A DNA stretch of 64,000 nt from Planctomycetota bacterium (GCA_022711755.1 JAKLEA010000004.1:62001-126000), one strand, 5' to 3'; positions 42,335-51,905 are shown, counted from the first letter of the stretch. Made by a program: numbers and translations. The notes: generated from the sequence alone by a model not told the origin.

Positions 42335-43455
42335 AGATACCCCCCGCTTTCGACGACGTCGGTATCGCGATGAACCCGCTCGTCTCCGCGCTGGTCAGGC
42401 AGAGGGGCGGCGGGAAGCGGCGCGCCTGCGTCCTGCATCTTGAATTCGACATTCCAACCGCGCCGGGGGAAGGAAGGGGGAGGCGTCGCGTCTGCGTCTC
42501 AGGAACGGACGCCGAGCTGCGCGCGAAGATCGAAGCAGCGCTGGCGGGGATTGACCGCGCGCCGGAATTTCTTCGCGCCGCACAGGACGCGGTGTCCCGC
42601 TTCGATAAATCGGGGTTCAAGCTCAGGCTCAGGCAGCCAATGCAGATGGCTCCGCCGACCCGCGTCATGGGGATTTTAAACGTGACGCCGGATTCGTTCT
42701 CCGACGGCGGCAGTTTCTACGCTCCCTCCGACGCGATAGCGCGCGGGGAGGCGCTTGCGGCGGCAGGGGCGGATGTGCTGGACATCGGGGGGGAATCCAC
42801 AAGGCCCGGCGCCGCGCCCGTTCCCGCCGGGGAGGAAATCCGCAGGATACTGCCCGTCATCGAGGCTCTCGTCAGGCGGGTGGATGTTCCCATAAGCGTT
42901 GACACGAGCAAGGCGTCCGTGGCTCGCGCTGCGCTGGACGCGGGGGCGACAATCGTCAACGATGTGACGGCTCTGAGGGGCGATCCCGAAATGGCGGGAC
43001 TTGTCGCGGAAAGAAAGCGCCCGGTCGTGCTCATGCACATGCGGGGCGATCCGCGTACGATGCAAACCATGCCGCGCTACCGCGACGTGACGGCGGAGAC
43101 GTCCGCTTTTCTGCGCGCGCGCGTTCGATTCGCGCTCAACGCCGGGATTCGGGAAGGCGATATAATCATTGATCCCGGGCTGGGTTTCGGGAAGACGGCG
43201 GAGCATAATCTAACGCTGATGCGCCATCTTTCAGCGCTCCGGTCGCTTGGGCTTCCGATCATGATTGGTTTCTCGCGCAAGAGCACGATAGGCAAGGTTC
43301 TGGACAAACCGCCGCAGGAGCGGCTTTACGGCAGCCTTGCCGCCGCCGCGTGGGCAACGGCCTGCGGAGCCGCCATAGTCAGGGCGCACGACGTCGAGGA
43401 AACGCGGCAGGTTGTGGCTATGACGCAGGCGATAAAGGAGGGGCGATGCATCTGA
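42331..43455 (+). CDS. folP: Dihydropteroate synthase with N-terminal extension
   Basis: A 374-residue enzyme that joins p-aminobenzoate to dihydropterin pyrophosphate in folate synthesis. The catalytic TIM barrel starts at about residue 110 with VMGILNVTPDSFSDGG and continues with DIGGESTRPGA, DTSKASVARAALDAGA, NDVTALRGD, DPGLGFGKT and GFSRKSTIG, all family signatures. About 105 residues precede it, whereas most bacterial DHPS start at this motif. The extension is Arg-rich with no recognised domain and GGGAGAG before its ATG supports it being translated. It overlaps ftsH by 4 bp and cdaA by 10 bp. folE lies four genes downstream, giving a second folate-pathway gene in the array. Confidence 0.95.
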   Translation: MKIPPAFDDVGIAMNPLVSALVRQRGGGKRRACVLHLEFDIPTAPGEGRGRRRVCVSGTDAELRAKIEAALAGIDRAPEFLRAAQDAVSRFDKSGFKLRLRQPMQMAPPTRVMGILNVTPDSFSDGGSFYAPSDAIARGEALAAAGADVLDIGGESTRPGAAPVPAGEEIRRILPVIEALVRRVDVPISVDTSKASVARAALDAGATIVNDVTALRGDPEMAGLVAERKRPVVLMHMRGDPRTMQTMPRYRDVTAETSAFLRARVRFALNAGIREGDIIIDPGLGFGKTAEHNLTLMRHLSALRSLGLPIMIGFSRKSTIGKVLDKPPQERLYGSLAAAAWATACGAAIVRAHDVEETRQVVAMTQAIKEGRCI

Positions 43456-44294
43456 GCGCGCTATTTGGGTTTGACTGGGGACGCCTGCTGCGCATATTCA
43501 GCGGTCTGCAGGGCCTCAAAATCGCCCTTATCGAGATCGGCATTCTTTTCGTGCTCATATACGTCATTTTCCGGCTGATGCGCGGGACGCAGGCCGTCGG
43601 CGTTCTGCGTGGAATCGCCGTGCTTGGCCTCGGACTCGCATTGTTGATTCAATACCTTATAATTCAGTTTCAGTTGACCACGCTTAAGTGGATATTTGGA
43701 ATCCTTGGTCCTGTGATAATACCTCTGGTTGTGTTGTTTCAACCGGAGATCCGCCGGGCATTGGTGAAGGTGGGGGAGAATCCGCTCTTGTCCAGGCTCT
43801 TGCGCCACGGCGTATCCCCGACTCAGGAGATTGTCCGCGCCGCAACTGACCTCGGCAAACAGCGCATTGGCGCGTTGATGGTCCTTGAGCGGGACATCGG
43901 CCTGGCGGGCGTCGTTGAGGGCGGAAGCCGCCTGGACAGCGCAGTCACGGCAGACCTGCTGAAGACGATTTTCTGGCCCGGCAGCCCCCTGCACGACGGA
44001 GGCGTCGTAATCCATGAGGACCGCATCCTTGCCGCCGGATGCGTATTCCCTCTGACGGAAAACACCTCCTACGGCTCGGAATTCGGAACAAGACACCGGG
44101 CAGGCATCGGCATTACCGAGGAATCAGACGCCATCGCGGTTATAGTCTCTGAGGAAACGGGCAGGATATCAATCGCCCACAAGGGCAACGTGATACGCGG
44201 ACTGCAAACCGAGGAGGAGCTGGCGCGCGTGCTAACGGAGCTGACAACGGTGAGCGGGCTTTCAGGACGGGATGAGGCGGAAACCACGGCATGA
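43446..44294 (+). CDS. cdaA: Diadenylate cyclase CdaA
   Basis: A 282-residue membrane enzyme that makes the second messenger c-di-AMP from two ATP. Three hydrophobic helices (about residues 18-40, 45-65 and 70-90) are followed by a DisA_N domain with catalytic DGGVVI (near 185) and RHRAGIG (near 216). AAAGGAGG lies six bases before the ATG at 43446, inside the end of folP; the longer frame from 43350 overlaps folP and is not needed. The following gene is its usual regulator of the YbbR/CdaR family, joined by a 4-bp overlap. In Firmicutes the cdaA-cdaR pair is followed by glmM; here pdxJ takes that place. Confidence 0.95.
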   Translation: MHLSALFGFDWGRLLRIFSGLQGLKIALIEIGILFVLIYVIFRLMRGTQAVGVLRGIAVLGLGLALLIQYLIIQFQLTTLKWIFGILGPVIIPLVVLFQPEIRRALVKVGENPLLSRLLRHGVSPTQEIVRAATDLGKQRIGALMVLERDIGLAGVVEGGSRLDSAVTADLLKTIFWPGSPLHDGGVVIHEDRILAAGCVFPLTENTSYGSEFGTRHRAGIGITEESDAIAVIVSEETGRISIAHKGNVIRGLQTEEELARVLTELTTVSGLSGRDEAETTA

Positions 44295-45346
44295 GCAAAA
44301 GAAGCAGGAGACGAAGGTTTGATTACTTAACCCCCGCGCTTGCGCTGGTGGTAGCCTTCATCTTCTGGCTGATCGGGGCCATCAGCCTCAAAAAAACGGA
44401 CAGTTTTGAAGTTCCGGTGGATGTGATCCTGCCAAAGGATTACATAATCATGGAAAGCGCCGATTCCGGAGCGCAGCCGGGCGGAAAGGGGAAAAAGACG
44501 ACGGTCACCCTCAGAAGTTCGGAGACCGTCCTCAACGAACTCCGGAGCGAAATCGGCGGTGGTTTCAAGGTGGTCGTGAAATACGAGCCGAAACCGAATG
44601 AGTCTAAGTGCAAGCTGTTGTTGGACAAGACGTGCCTGTCGGTCCCCGAAGAACTGTGGGGCAGTTTTTCCGTCGAGAAAATTGACCCGAAGGAAATTGA
44701 TATCGAATTCAACAGGATAGTGAGCAAGTCGGTGCCGGTTAAGGTCGAATTGACGGGGTCGGTTGAAATCGGTTACAGGCTTATTGATAAATTCGCCACC
44801 CCGAAGACGGTGACAGTTTCAGGTCCGTCCAAGTTTCTTGACCGCCTGGCGGTGGTTCCAACTCAACCGCGCAGCATAAGCGGATTAACCGCCGGAACAA
44901 TATTGGAGCAGGTTCTGATCGCAGAAAAGTTCCCCCTGAGCATTGACAACGTAATGCAGGACGTCGAGATAAAATGCAAGGAGACTGTCAATGTCACCGT
45001 TCTGGTGGAGAGGGAGGAGACGACCAGGGAGATCGAGTGTCTGAAAATCGGCGTGTTGCTGCCGAACGGGTTTCCAATGGCGGCCGAAGTCAGGGAAAGG
45101 TCCGTGAAGTTTTCGCTGAAAGGCCCGAAGATCGAGCTGGATCGTCTGGATCCGGCAAACTTGAAGGCCTATGTGGATCTGAGTTCATTAACCATTAAGA
45201 ACCTTCCTCCGGGCGTGACGCAGCCCTTGCTCAAGGAGCCGGTGTACATTATTCTTCCGCCCGGGATCAGCCTTGACGAAAAGGTCCCTCGCCCGCAGGT
45301 GACGCTGCAGTTGAAACGCCCGCAGGAGGATCTGGAAATACCATGA
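44291..45346 (+). CDS. cdaR: YbbR-domain protein (CdaR-type regulator)
   Basis: A 351-residue protein with one N-terminal membrane helix ([20 protein letters not shown]) and an extracytoplasmic part of about 310 residues built of beta-rich YbbR repeats. [16 protein letters not shown] and [15 protein letters not shown] are typical repeat segments. CdaR-type proteins bind CdaA and modulate c-di-AMP synthesis. The 4-bp overlap with cdaA (ATGA at 44291) supports this pairing. It overlaps pdxJ by 4 bp. The repeat number is uncertain, probably three to four. Confidence 0.85.
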   Translation: MSKRSRRRRFDYLTPALALVVAFIFWLIGAISLKKTDSFEVPVDVILPKDYIIMESADSGAQPGGKGKKTTVTLRSSETVLNELRSEIGGGFKVVVKYEPKPNESKCKLLLDKTCLSVPEELWGSFSVEKIDPKEIDIEFNRIVSKSVPVKVELTGSVEIGYRLIDKFATPKTVTVSGPSKFLDRLAVVPTQPRSISGLTAGTILEQVLIAEKFPLSIDNVMQDVEIKCKETVNVTVLVEREETTREIECLKIGVLLPNGFPMAAEVRERSVKFSLKGPKIELDRLDPANLKAYVDLSSLTIKNLPPGVTQPLLKEPVYIILPPGISLDEKVPRPQVTLQLKRPQEDLEIP

Positions 45347-46110
45347 AGAAGCAGCCTTGCGCTCATATCGTCAAGCTCGGTGTGAATGTGGACCACGTCG
45401 CCACGGTGCGTCAGGCGCGGCGCGGCGCGGAGCCGGACCCCGTCGCCGCCGCCGCGATTTGCCTGATGAACGGGGCGGACATCATAACAATCCACCTGCG
45501 CGAGGACAGGCGCCACATCAGCGACAGGGACCTGCGCCTGATGCGCCAGACCGTCACCGCAAAGCTGAACCTTGAAATGGCAATGGCCGAGGAGATCGTC
45601 GCCATCGCCCTGGAAATCCGTCCGCAGCAGGTGACGATCGTGCCGGAGAAACGCGAAGAGGTCACGACCGAGGGCGGGCTGGGCGCGGCCTCATGCCGCA
45701 GCCGCCTGCTGGAGATCATCCCGAAAATGCGCGCCAATGGCATCCGCGTCAGCCTGTTCATTGACCCGGAGGACGAGCAGATCGAGGCGTCGCGCGAGGT
45801 TGGAGCGGACTGCATTGAACTGCACACGGGCCGTTACGCCAACGCCCGGACGGAGCAGGACGCTGAGGCGGAACTGGCCGCGCTTGAAAAGGGAGCGGCG
45901 CTGGGAAGGCGGCTCGGCCTGCATGTCAACGCCGGCCACGGACTGAACTATCACAACACGCTGCCTCTGACATTGAGAGTCAGACCTGAGGAGTTGCATA
46001 TCGGGCACAGCATTATCAGCCGGGCGATATTCGCCGGGCTTGCCGCCGCCGTGCGGGATATGAAGGCGCTCTGCGATGAGGCGTCGCGCATATTCGCCGC
46101 CCAAGCTTGA
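45343..46110 (+). CDS. pdxJ: Pyridoxine 5'-phosphate synthase PdxJ
   Basis: A 255-residue TIM-barrel enzyme that condenses 1-deoxyxylulose 5-phosphate with aminoacetone phosphate to give pyridoxine 5'-phosphate (DXP-dependent vitamin B6 route). [16 protein letters not shown] at the start, [46 protein letters not shown] and [10 protein letters not shown] are all conserved PdxJ segments with the expected His and Glu catalytic residues. The length is normal. AGGAGG lies 13 bases before the ATG, and the gene overlaps ybbR by 4 bp. The remaining B6 genes are not in the window. Confidence 0.96.
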   Translation: MKKQPCAHIVKLGVNVDHVATVRQARRGAEPDPVAAAAICLMNGADIITIHLREDRRHISDRDLRLMRQTVTAKLNLEMAMAEEIVAIALEIRPQQVTIVPEKREEVTTEGGLGAASCRSRLLEIIPKMRANGIRVSLFIDPEDEQIEASREVGADCIELHTGRYANARTEQDAEAELAALEKGAALGRRLGLHVNAGHGLNYHNTLPLTLRVRPEELHIGHSIISRAIFAGLAAAVRDMKALCDEASRIFAAQA

Positions 46111-46135
46111 CAACGCCCGCCGCCCCAAAATAACA

Positions 46136-46151
46136 TACCTGCCGGTAGGTA
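46136..46151. promoter_or_regulatory. Imperfect palindrome before folE
   Basis: TACCTGCCGGTAGGTA is a 16-bp near-perfect palindrome in the 63-bp gap between pdxJ and folE. It has no T run and could be an operator; there is no further support. Confidence 0.3.
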
Positions 46152-46173
46152 GCCCGCCGGGAAAAGAACAACC

Positions 46174-46740
46174 ATGGATCATGACAAGCTCGTAGCCGCC
46201 GTCCGCATGCTTCTGGAAGCCATCGGCGAAAACCCCGAAAGAGACGGCCTGAAGGAAACCCCTCGCCGCGTGGCGGCGATGTACGAGGAAATCTTCGCTG
46301 GCATCGGCGCGGACCCGGTGGATACGCTCAGAGTCCTCCCGGCGGAGCAGCACGACGAGATCGTACTGGTCAAGGATATCCCCTTTTACAGCATCTGCGA
46401 GCATCATCTGATGCCGTTCCTCGGCAAGGCGCACGTGGCCTACATCCCCCAGGCCGGCCGCGTCACCGGGATAAGCAAGCTCGCCCGCGCCGTCGAGATT
46501 GTGTCCAAGCGCCCGCAGGTGCAGGAAAGGCTCACGACCGAGGTCGCCGATTCGATCATGAAGGCGCTCAACCCGCGCGGAGTGATGGTCGTCATCGAGG
46601 CTGAGCATCTCTGCATGACCATGCGCGGTGTGCGAAAGCCGGGTTCAAAAACCGTCACAAGCGCCGTAAGGGGCATCTTCCGGACCAATTTTGCGACGCG
46701 TTCGGAGGCGATGGCCCTCATAAACGGCCAGGGGGTTTGA
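46174..46740 (+). CDS. folE: GTP cyclohydrolase I (FolE)
   Basis: A 188-residue enzyme that converts GTP to dihydroneopterin triphosphate, the entry step of folate and related pterin synthesis. Conserved parts include [20 protein letters not shown], the zinc ligand region [20 protein letters not shown], and [12 protein letters not shown] with the third metal-binding Cys. [20 protein letters not shown] is the usual helix. Length and motifs are standard for the zinc-dependent form. It lies 63 bp after pdxJ and 89 bp before the first TolC-like gene. Confidence 0.96.
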   Translation: MDHDKLVAAVRMLLEAIGENPERDGLKETPRRVAAMYEEIFAGIGADPVDTLRVLPAEQHDEIVLVKDIPFYSICEHHLMPFLGKAHVAYIPQAGRVTGISKLARAVEIVSKRPQVQERLTTEVADSIMKALNPRGVMVVIEAEHLCMTMRGVRKPGSKTVTSAVRGIFRTNFATRSEAMALINGQGV

Positions 46741-46829
46741 AAACTGTGCGGGATTTTCCGCTTGAGGTGAAGGGACAAATACGCGAAACTCGCTCGTTCA
46801 TTGCAGCAGGAACGTCGAGGTTAAATGCC

Positions 46830-48497
46830 ATGTCAGAAAAGCTGAAACGAAGAACGCCGTCCGGGTCCGTCCGAATTCTGCGCCCCGGGGCGGCAGCGGC
46901 GATTGCCCTGATTCTGATCGCCGCCGCCGGCCTGCAGGCCCAGGATGCCGCCAAACCGCCCGATGCGCCCGTCCCGGCCGACAAGCTGGGCATGATCGAA
47001 CCGGGAGAGGAAACGATGCAAGTCTCCCTGAAGGACTGCATCGTCGAGGCGCTGGAAAACAACTATGACATCCGCATCGCCAGGCTCGGGCCCGGCGTCG
47101 AGGACACGAACATTGACGCCGCCAAGGCAGTCTTCGACCCCGTCGCAAAGGCGAGCGCGTCCCGCGATTACAAGAAACGCCCGACGGTCAGCGTCCTCGA
47201 CGTCGGCATCAACCTGCTCTTCGATCCGCAACTCACCGCCGTCACAGAGGAAGACCGGAACTACACCGGCTCAATCGAAAAAAAGTTCAGCACGGGGACA
47301 ACAGTGACAGCGAGCCAGACGCTTGGATGGGTCTCGCGACCGGACAACTCATGGTCGGCGTTTGATCCGTACTACAACTCCGAGGCCACGCTGGAAGTCG
47401 TCCAGCCCCTGCTCAAAGGGGCCGGGTTCGAATACAACCTCGCTGACATCCGCATCGCCCGAAACACCAAGACCATCAGCGAATACGACTTCGAAATCAA
47501 GGTAATCGAGACCGTCAAGAACATAGAGCTTGCCTACTGGAACCTTGTGCGCGCCCGCGGATTCGTTGAGGCGTCGCTGAAATCCCTCGAGCGCGCGAAG
47601 AAGCTCTACGAAACCGTGGACGTCAGAGTCCGCGCCGGAAACATTTATCCCCACGCCCTTGACGAAGCCCGCGCCCAGGTGGCCATTCAGGAGGACGCGC
47701 TCAACACGGCCCGCCTCCAGTCTCGCAACGCCGAGGACGCGATCAAGCAGTTGATGGGCATGTCCGGCGGGGATTCGGTGCTGGCCCGGTCGCGTCTTGT
47801 GCCGACCGACGATCCGAAGTTCATTCAGGTCTCAATGGACTGGAAGGAGGCCGAGCTTGCGGCCCTTGAGCGCCGCCCGGAAGTCGGCTCCGCCGCCGTC
47901 GGCATTAAGAACGCGAATCTGGGAGTCAAAAAGGCCGAAAACGAAAACCAGGTGCAGGCTGACCTGACCGCGCGCGGCTCCCTCATCGGCCTCGGCGTCA
48001 AGCCGAACGACACATGGAACGCCCAGCAGAGCACGGACTACTACCTTCAGGCCGTCAGCGGGACGGTCATCTACCCGATCCGCATGAGGGCGGCCAAGGC
48101 CGGCCTCCAGCAGGCGCGGCTGAAGGTCAAGAGCGCGTCCTACGCCTCCGAACAGCAGAGGCAGGCGGTCATAGTCGAGGTGCGCTCCGCCCTGCGCGGC
48201 GCGCTCCAGAAGGCCAAATCCGTTGAGAGCGCCAGAGTCATCCTGGAATCCCGCGAGCGCAGCCGCGATGACGAGATGAAGCGCTTCGAGGTCGGGCGCA
48301 GCACGCTCCTGCAGGTGGTCGAAGCTCAGGAGCGGCTGGCCGAGGCAGAGCGCGACCTCGTGGGCGCGCTGGCGGATTACCGCATCGCCATCAGTGCGCT
48401 GTTCCAATCCATGGGCACCCTGCTTGACCGCAACGGCGTCTACCTTGAAAGGCAGACTCAGGAATACACCCTCAGCGCGGCGGCTCCCGCCCGCTGA
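46830..48497 (+). CDS. TolC-family outer-membrane efflux protein, copy 1
   Basis: A 555-residue exported protein. The signal peptide (AAAAIALILIAAAGLQAQ) is followed by the TolC start signature VSLKDCIVEALENNYDIRIA. The family's paired halves follow: long heptad helices such as FVEASLKSLERAKKLYETVD, and a beta segment GSIEKKFSTGTTVTASQTLG that would form part of the barrel. TolC proteins form trimeric tunnels through the outer membrane for efflux or type I secretion. GAGG lies nine bases before the ATG at 46830. The next gene is a second TolC-like protein; no inner-membrane pump is adjacent. Confidence 0.88.
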   Translation: MSEKLKRRTPSGSVRILRPGAAAAIALILIAAAGLQAQDAAKPPDAPVPADKLGMIEPGEETMQVSLKDCIVEALENNYDIRIARLGPGVEDTNIDAAKAVFDPVAKASASRDYKKRPTVSVLDVGINLLFDPQLTAVTEEDRNYTGSIEKKFSTGTTVTASQTLGWVSRPDNSWSAFDPYYNSEATLEVVQPLLKGAGFEYNLADIRIARNTKTISEYDFEIKVIETVKNIELAYWNLVRARGFVEASLKSLERAKKLYETVDVRVRAGNIYPHALDEARAQVAIQEDALNTARLQSRNAEDAIKQLMGMSGGDSVLARSRLVPTDDPKFIQVSMDWKEAELAALERRPEVGSAAVGIKNANLGVKKAENENQVQADLTARGSLIGLGVKPNDTWNAQQSTDYYLQAVSGTVIYPIRMRAAKAGLQQARLKVKSASYASEQQRQAVIVEVRSALRGALQKAKSVESARVILESRERSRDDEMKRFEVGRSTLLQVVEAQERLAEAERDLVGALADYRIAISALFQSMGTLLDRNGVYLERQTQEYTLSAAAPAR

Positions 48498-48527
48498 CGA
48501 CGCGCCGACACGCTTGAACGCGCAACT

Positions 48528-50225
48528 GTGAACCAGAAGAACACATCCGCTTATATGACCGTGACGAAACGCAACCGCGCCTTGCGCTCAGCGCAAGCTT
48601 GGCGCGCCTCACGCGCCGTTGCCCTTGCCGTCCTGTCCGCCATCGTCTTCTGCGCAGCCGCCGCGGCGCAGGACAACGGCGACGACGCCATGGGTAAGCT
48701 GCGCGAGGTCCTCCGGGAAAAAGGCTCCCGCGGACGGGTCATGGTCCTCAAGCGCAACCGCGACAAGGTGATCACGCTCGACCGGAAGACCGCCATCGCT
48801 GTCGCCCTGGAAAACAATCTCGACGTCAAATCCGCGTATATTGATTCCCACGTCGCGGCACTGGACGTTATTCGCGCCAGTTCCCTGTTCGACCCGGCCA
48901 TGCTCATCAGCGCCGGCAACGTCAAGACGATCCGCCCGGGCTTCATGAAGGACGAGGCGTTCGGCGGAACCGGAACACAAGGAAGCACATATTACTTCTT
49001 TCAAGCGGGCGGCGGCGTCCAGAAAATGTGGCCGACCTCCACGCTGACGACGGTCGAATTCGCGTTTGCCAGCACGCTTTATGAAAAATCGCAGTTGCTG
49101 ATCGTGAATCCCTGGAAGGAAAGCTCATTGACGTTGCGCGCCGTCCAGCCACTGCTCAAGGGCGCGGGGCCTTTCTACGTCAACAGCCCGAAGCTGCTGG
49201 CGCAGAAAAGCGCCGACGTCGCAAACCACATGCTCAGGGCAAAGACCGCCACCACCATCAAGGACGCGACGGTCGCCTACTGGACGCTGGTCGGAGAAAT
49301 CGCCGCGCTGGACGTCGCATGGGTCTCCCGCGACAGGGCGGAGGAGCTTCTGGGCGTGGTGCAGCAGACCTATCGCGCGGGCGCAATCGGCGCCGGGGAA
49401 CTGGCCCAGGCGGAAGCGGAACTGGCCCTGCGAGAGATGGAAATCGGCGCGCAGGAACTCGTCGTCCTCGACGCCGAAGACAAGCTCAAGCAGGTCCTGA
49501 ACATCAGCGAAGTCAATGAGATACTTTCCACGGCGGCCGTCGAGCCTTCGGATTCTCCGGTCTTCAAGCCCCTCGACATTGACCTTTCCGGGCTGGAGAA
49601 GGCCGCCATCAGCGGACGCCCCGAATTGATGGCCGCAGCCCTCCAGGTGGAGCAGGCCCGCCTCCTCGTCAAGCGCATGGAGCGGGAGAACCTGCCGCAG
49701 CTTGATCTGAACGTGGCCTTAGGCGTCTTGGGAGGCGGCTCCAATGAGGGTCACATCATTGACGCCTGGGGTTCCGGGGATTACTACCAGTTCGTAACGT
49801 CCCTCTCGCTGACCTTCCCGCTGGGCATGCGCAAGGAGCGCGCCCAGCTTCGCCAGGCCCGCACCAGGCACGTGCAGGCCAAGCTCGGCTCCACCAGCGC
49901 GCTCAGACTCATCGCCCAGCAGGTCCGCTATTCTGCCAACAATGCGAAAATGTATGAGCGCCGGATAAGCACTGTGCGCGCCCTTGTGGACGATCGCACA
50001 AAGGCCCTTGCAGACGAGCGAATCCGGTTCAAGGAGGGACAGGCGACGACCCTTGACGTGCTTATCGCCCAGGAAAAACTCGCTTATACCGAAAGAGAAA
50101 TGATCAAGGCGCACATCAGTTTTGCCAACGCCGTAGCAGAACTGGACTACGCGGCGGGGAAGCTGGTCCGGGACATGAGCCTGAATGCCGATGAGTCCAC
50201 TGAAACCGGACAACGGAAAGAATAA
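48528..50225 (+). CDS. TolC-family outer-membrane efflux protein, copy 2
   Basis: A 565-residue relative of the preceding gene with a signal peptide (AVALAVLSAIVFCAAAAAQ) and the signature ITLDRKTAIAVALENNLDVKS. Helical segments such as AEELLGVVQQTYRAGAIGAGELAQAEAELA (about residues 265-295) and FKEGQATTLDVLIAQEKLAY match TolC proteins. It differs clearly from copy 1, so the pair is an old duplication or two partners. The start is unsure: GTG at 48528 or ATG at 48555, both without a strong Shine-Dalgarno sequence. Its 3' end overlaps the first YkgJ-type gene by about 40 bp. Confidence 0.85.
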   Translation: MNQKNTSAYMTVTKRNRALRSAQAWRASRAVALAVLSAIVFCAAAAAQDNGDDAMGKLREVLREKGSRGRVMVLKRNRDKVITLDRKTAIAVALENNLDVKSAYIDSHVAALDVIRASSLFDPAMLISAGNVKTIRPGFMKDEAFGGTGTQGSTYYFFQAGGGVQKMWPTSTLTTVEFAFASTLYEKSQLLIVNPWKESSLTLRAVQPLLKGAGPFYVNSPKLLAQKSADVANHMLRAKTATTIKDATVAYWTLVGEIAALDVAWVSRDRAEELLGVVQQTYRAGAIGAGELAQAEAELALREMEIGAQELVVLDAEDKLKQVLNISEVNEILSTAAVEPSDSPVFKPLDIDLSGLEKAAISGRPELMAAALQVEQARLLVKRMERENLPQLDLNVALGVLGGGSNEGHIIDAWGSGDYYQFVTSLSLTFPLGMRKERAQLRQARTRHVQAKLGSTSALRLIAQQVRYSANNAKMYERRISTVRALVDDRTKALADERIRFKEGQATTLDVLIAQEKLAYTEREMIKAHISFANAVAELDYAAGKLVRDMSLNADESTETGQRKE

Positions 50226-50637
50226 GCCGAAGGTCTGGTATTCCGAAGGCCTGAGGTTCGAATGCGGCAGGTGCGGAGACTGCTGCCGCGGAGAGCCGGG
50301 CGTGGTATGGGTCACCCGGACCGAGAGAGAGGCGATTGCGGCGTTCCTCGATAAACCCCTCGCGGAATTTGACCGGGAATTCGTCCGCCTCGCCGCCTTC
50401 GGACGCAGCCTCAAGGAGCATCCCAACGGCGACTGCTACATGTGGCGGGACGGGGTCGGCTGCTCGATCTATCCCGTCCGCCCGCGCCAATGCCGGACCT
50501 TCCCATTCTGGAACGTCTACCTCGGCAGTCCGGAGGACTGGAGCAGGGCGGCCCGGCGCTGCCCCGGCGTCAACCACGGCAAGCTTCACACCGCGGCTGA
50601 GATTGAGCGCATACGCGACGAATCCGGCGGAATCTGA
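50185..50637 (+). CDS. YkgJ-family cysteine-cluster protein, copy 1
   Basis: A 150-residue protein of the YkgJ-type zinc/iron-chelating domain family. CGRCGDCCRG near residue 27 gives the C-x2-C-x2-CC cluster. GCSIYPVRPRQCRTFPFW supplies the later Cys ligands, and RRCPGVNHG is the usual closing motif. The family binds a metal or Fe-S centre and is of unknown role. It overlaps the 3' end of the second TolC-like gene, and an ATG two codons downstream (50191) is an equally good start. A second family member follows. Confidence 0.82.
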   Translation: MPMSPLKPDNGKNKPKVWYSEGLRFECGRCGDCCRGEPGVVWVTRTEREAIAAFLDKPLAEFDREFVRLAAFGRSLKEHPNGDCYMWRDGVGCSIYPVRPRQCRTFPFWNVYLGSPEDWSRAARRCPGVNHGKLHTAAEIERIRDESGGI

Positions 50638-50721
50638 GACAGCGAATAGCATGGGGCGGGCCGCAGGCCGAACCCGCGCGGACTGCCTGGCGCGTCAATA
50701 GGGCCGTTTCCCCCCGCGAAT

Positions 50722-51180
50722 ATGAATGATTCCCGACATGAAATCGGCGCGGTCGCTCTCGCACTGAAGGACCTTGCGGCGCTCTATCGAGAGGCGGATG
50801 CCCGCGTCGCCGCGCTTGGCCTTGAATGCGCCGCCTGCGGGCGGTGCTGCGACTTCCGCCGCCGCGACCACGTGCTGTATGCAACGGAGCTAGAGGTGAT
50901 TTTTCTGGGCGAAATTAAGGCCGTGCCGTGCGGCGCGTCCCCGGGGAACCCGCCGTGCCCGTTTCAGGACGCAGGCCGCTGCTCTGCGCGCGAGCGCCGT
51001 CCGCTGGGCTGCCGGGTCTACTTCTGCAAGGCGGGGCCGGATTGGAATGACTCGGTCGAAGAGTTGCATCGCAAGCTCAGGGATATTCATGACAGACACA
51101 GGCTGCCTTATTCTTACGCCCCATTCCTGGCCCATCCCCTCATAGTCTCACTCGACGTGAAACGGGGCTGTCTCTCCTGA
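50722..51180 (+). CDS. YkgJ-family cysteine-cluster protein, copy 2
   Basis: A 152-residue protein with CAACGRCCDF (C-x2-C-x2-CC) near residue 36, CPFQDAGRCSARERRPLGCR in the middle and a further Cys in VYFCKAG. It is the same metal-cluster family as the preceding gene but with little sequence identity outside the Cys motifs and with a longer N-terminal helix. It is the last gene of the co-directional array and converges with the YugP-type protease gene 17 bp away. Function is unknown. Confidence 0.8.
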   Translation: MNDSRHEIGAVALALKDLAALYREADARVAALGLECAACGRCCDFRRRDHVLYATELEVIFLGEIKAVPCGASPGNPPCPFQDAGRCSARERRPLGCRVYFCKAGPDWNDSVEELHRKLRDIHDRHRLPYSYAPFLAHPLIVSLDVKRGCLS

Positions 51181-51197
51181 ATAATATCCCGTCGCGC

Positions 51198-51905
51198 TCA
51201 GTCGTCCCGGCTCATCCGCGTGAATATCAGGACATATTTCAGCAACTGCATCATGGCCATGAGCATCCCGGCCAGGTAGGTGAGCGCCGCCGCCGTCAGA
51301 ACCTTGCGGGCCATCGGGGCTTCGTCCCGCGTCAGGTGTCCGCCCTCGACCAGCAGCTTCATCGCCCGCCTGCTGGCGTCAATCTCCACCGGAACCGTTA
51401 TCACGGCGAAGGCCGTCGCCGCGCCGAAGAGGACTATGCCGGCCAGCATTGCGTAATAGCCGAACACGGTCGTTCCTGCGCCCATGAACAGCCCGATCAT
51501 GAACAGGACGGGGCCGAGGTAGCTGCCGATGCCCGTGACCGGCGCGGCCATGTTGCGCAGGACGAGCGGAGCGAATGCGCGATGATGCTGCACGGCGTGC
51601 CCGGCCTCGTGCGCCGCGACGCCCAGCGCGGCGATGCTGTCCCCGTAGTAGACGTCCTCGGACAGGCGCAATGCCTTCTGCGTCGGGTGATAATGGTCGG
51701 TCAACTGCCCCGGCGTCACCTCGATGGTCACGTCCGTGATTCCGTCGGAGCGCAGTATCATCCGGGCCGCGTCCCGCCCCGTCATTCCCGACAGGGCGCG
51801 CACTCTGGAGTATTTCGCAAAGGTGCTCCTGACCTTCCATGCCGCGTAGAGCGAAAGAATGAGCGGCGGAAGAATAAGCCAATCATAAGGACTGAAGTAC
51901 AACAC
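51198..51905 (-). CDS. YugP-type membrane zinc metallopeptidase
   Basis: A 235-residue membrane protein. LYFSPYDWLILPPLILSLYA at the N-terminus, the HEAGHAVQHH zinc site (near residue 105), two further helix pairs in the middle and a C-terminal helix all match the YugP/neutral zinc metallopeptidase family. The start is taken at the GTG at 51905 because GGAGGAG lies nine bases upstream and the resulting N-terminus matches the family. The frame extends upstream to an ATG at 51923, but then the Shine-Dalgarno sequence would lie inside the gene. Natural substrates are unknown. Confidence 0.85.
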   Translation of the reverse strand: MLYFSPYDWLILPPLILSLYAAWKVRSTFAKYSRVRALSGMTGRDAARMILRSDGITDVTIEVTPGQLTDHYHPTQKALRLSEDVYYGDSIAALGVAAHEAGHAVQHHRAFAPLVLRNMAAPVTGIGSYLGPVLFMIGLFMGAGTTVFGYYAMLAGIVLFGAATAFAVITVPVEIDASRRAMKLLVEGGHLTRDEAPMARKVLTAAALTYLAGMLMAMMQLLKYVLIFTRMSRDD

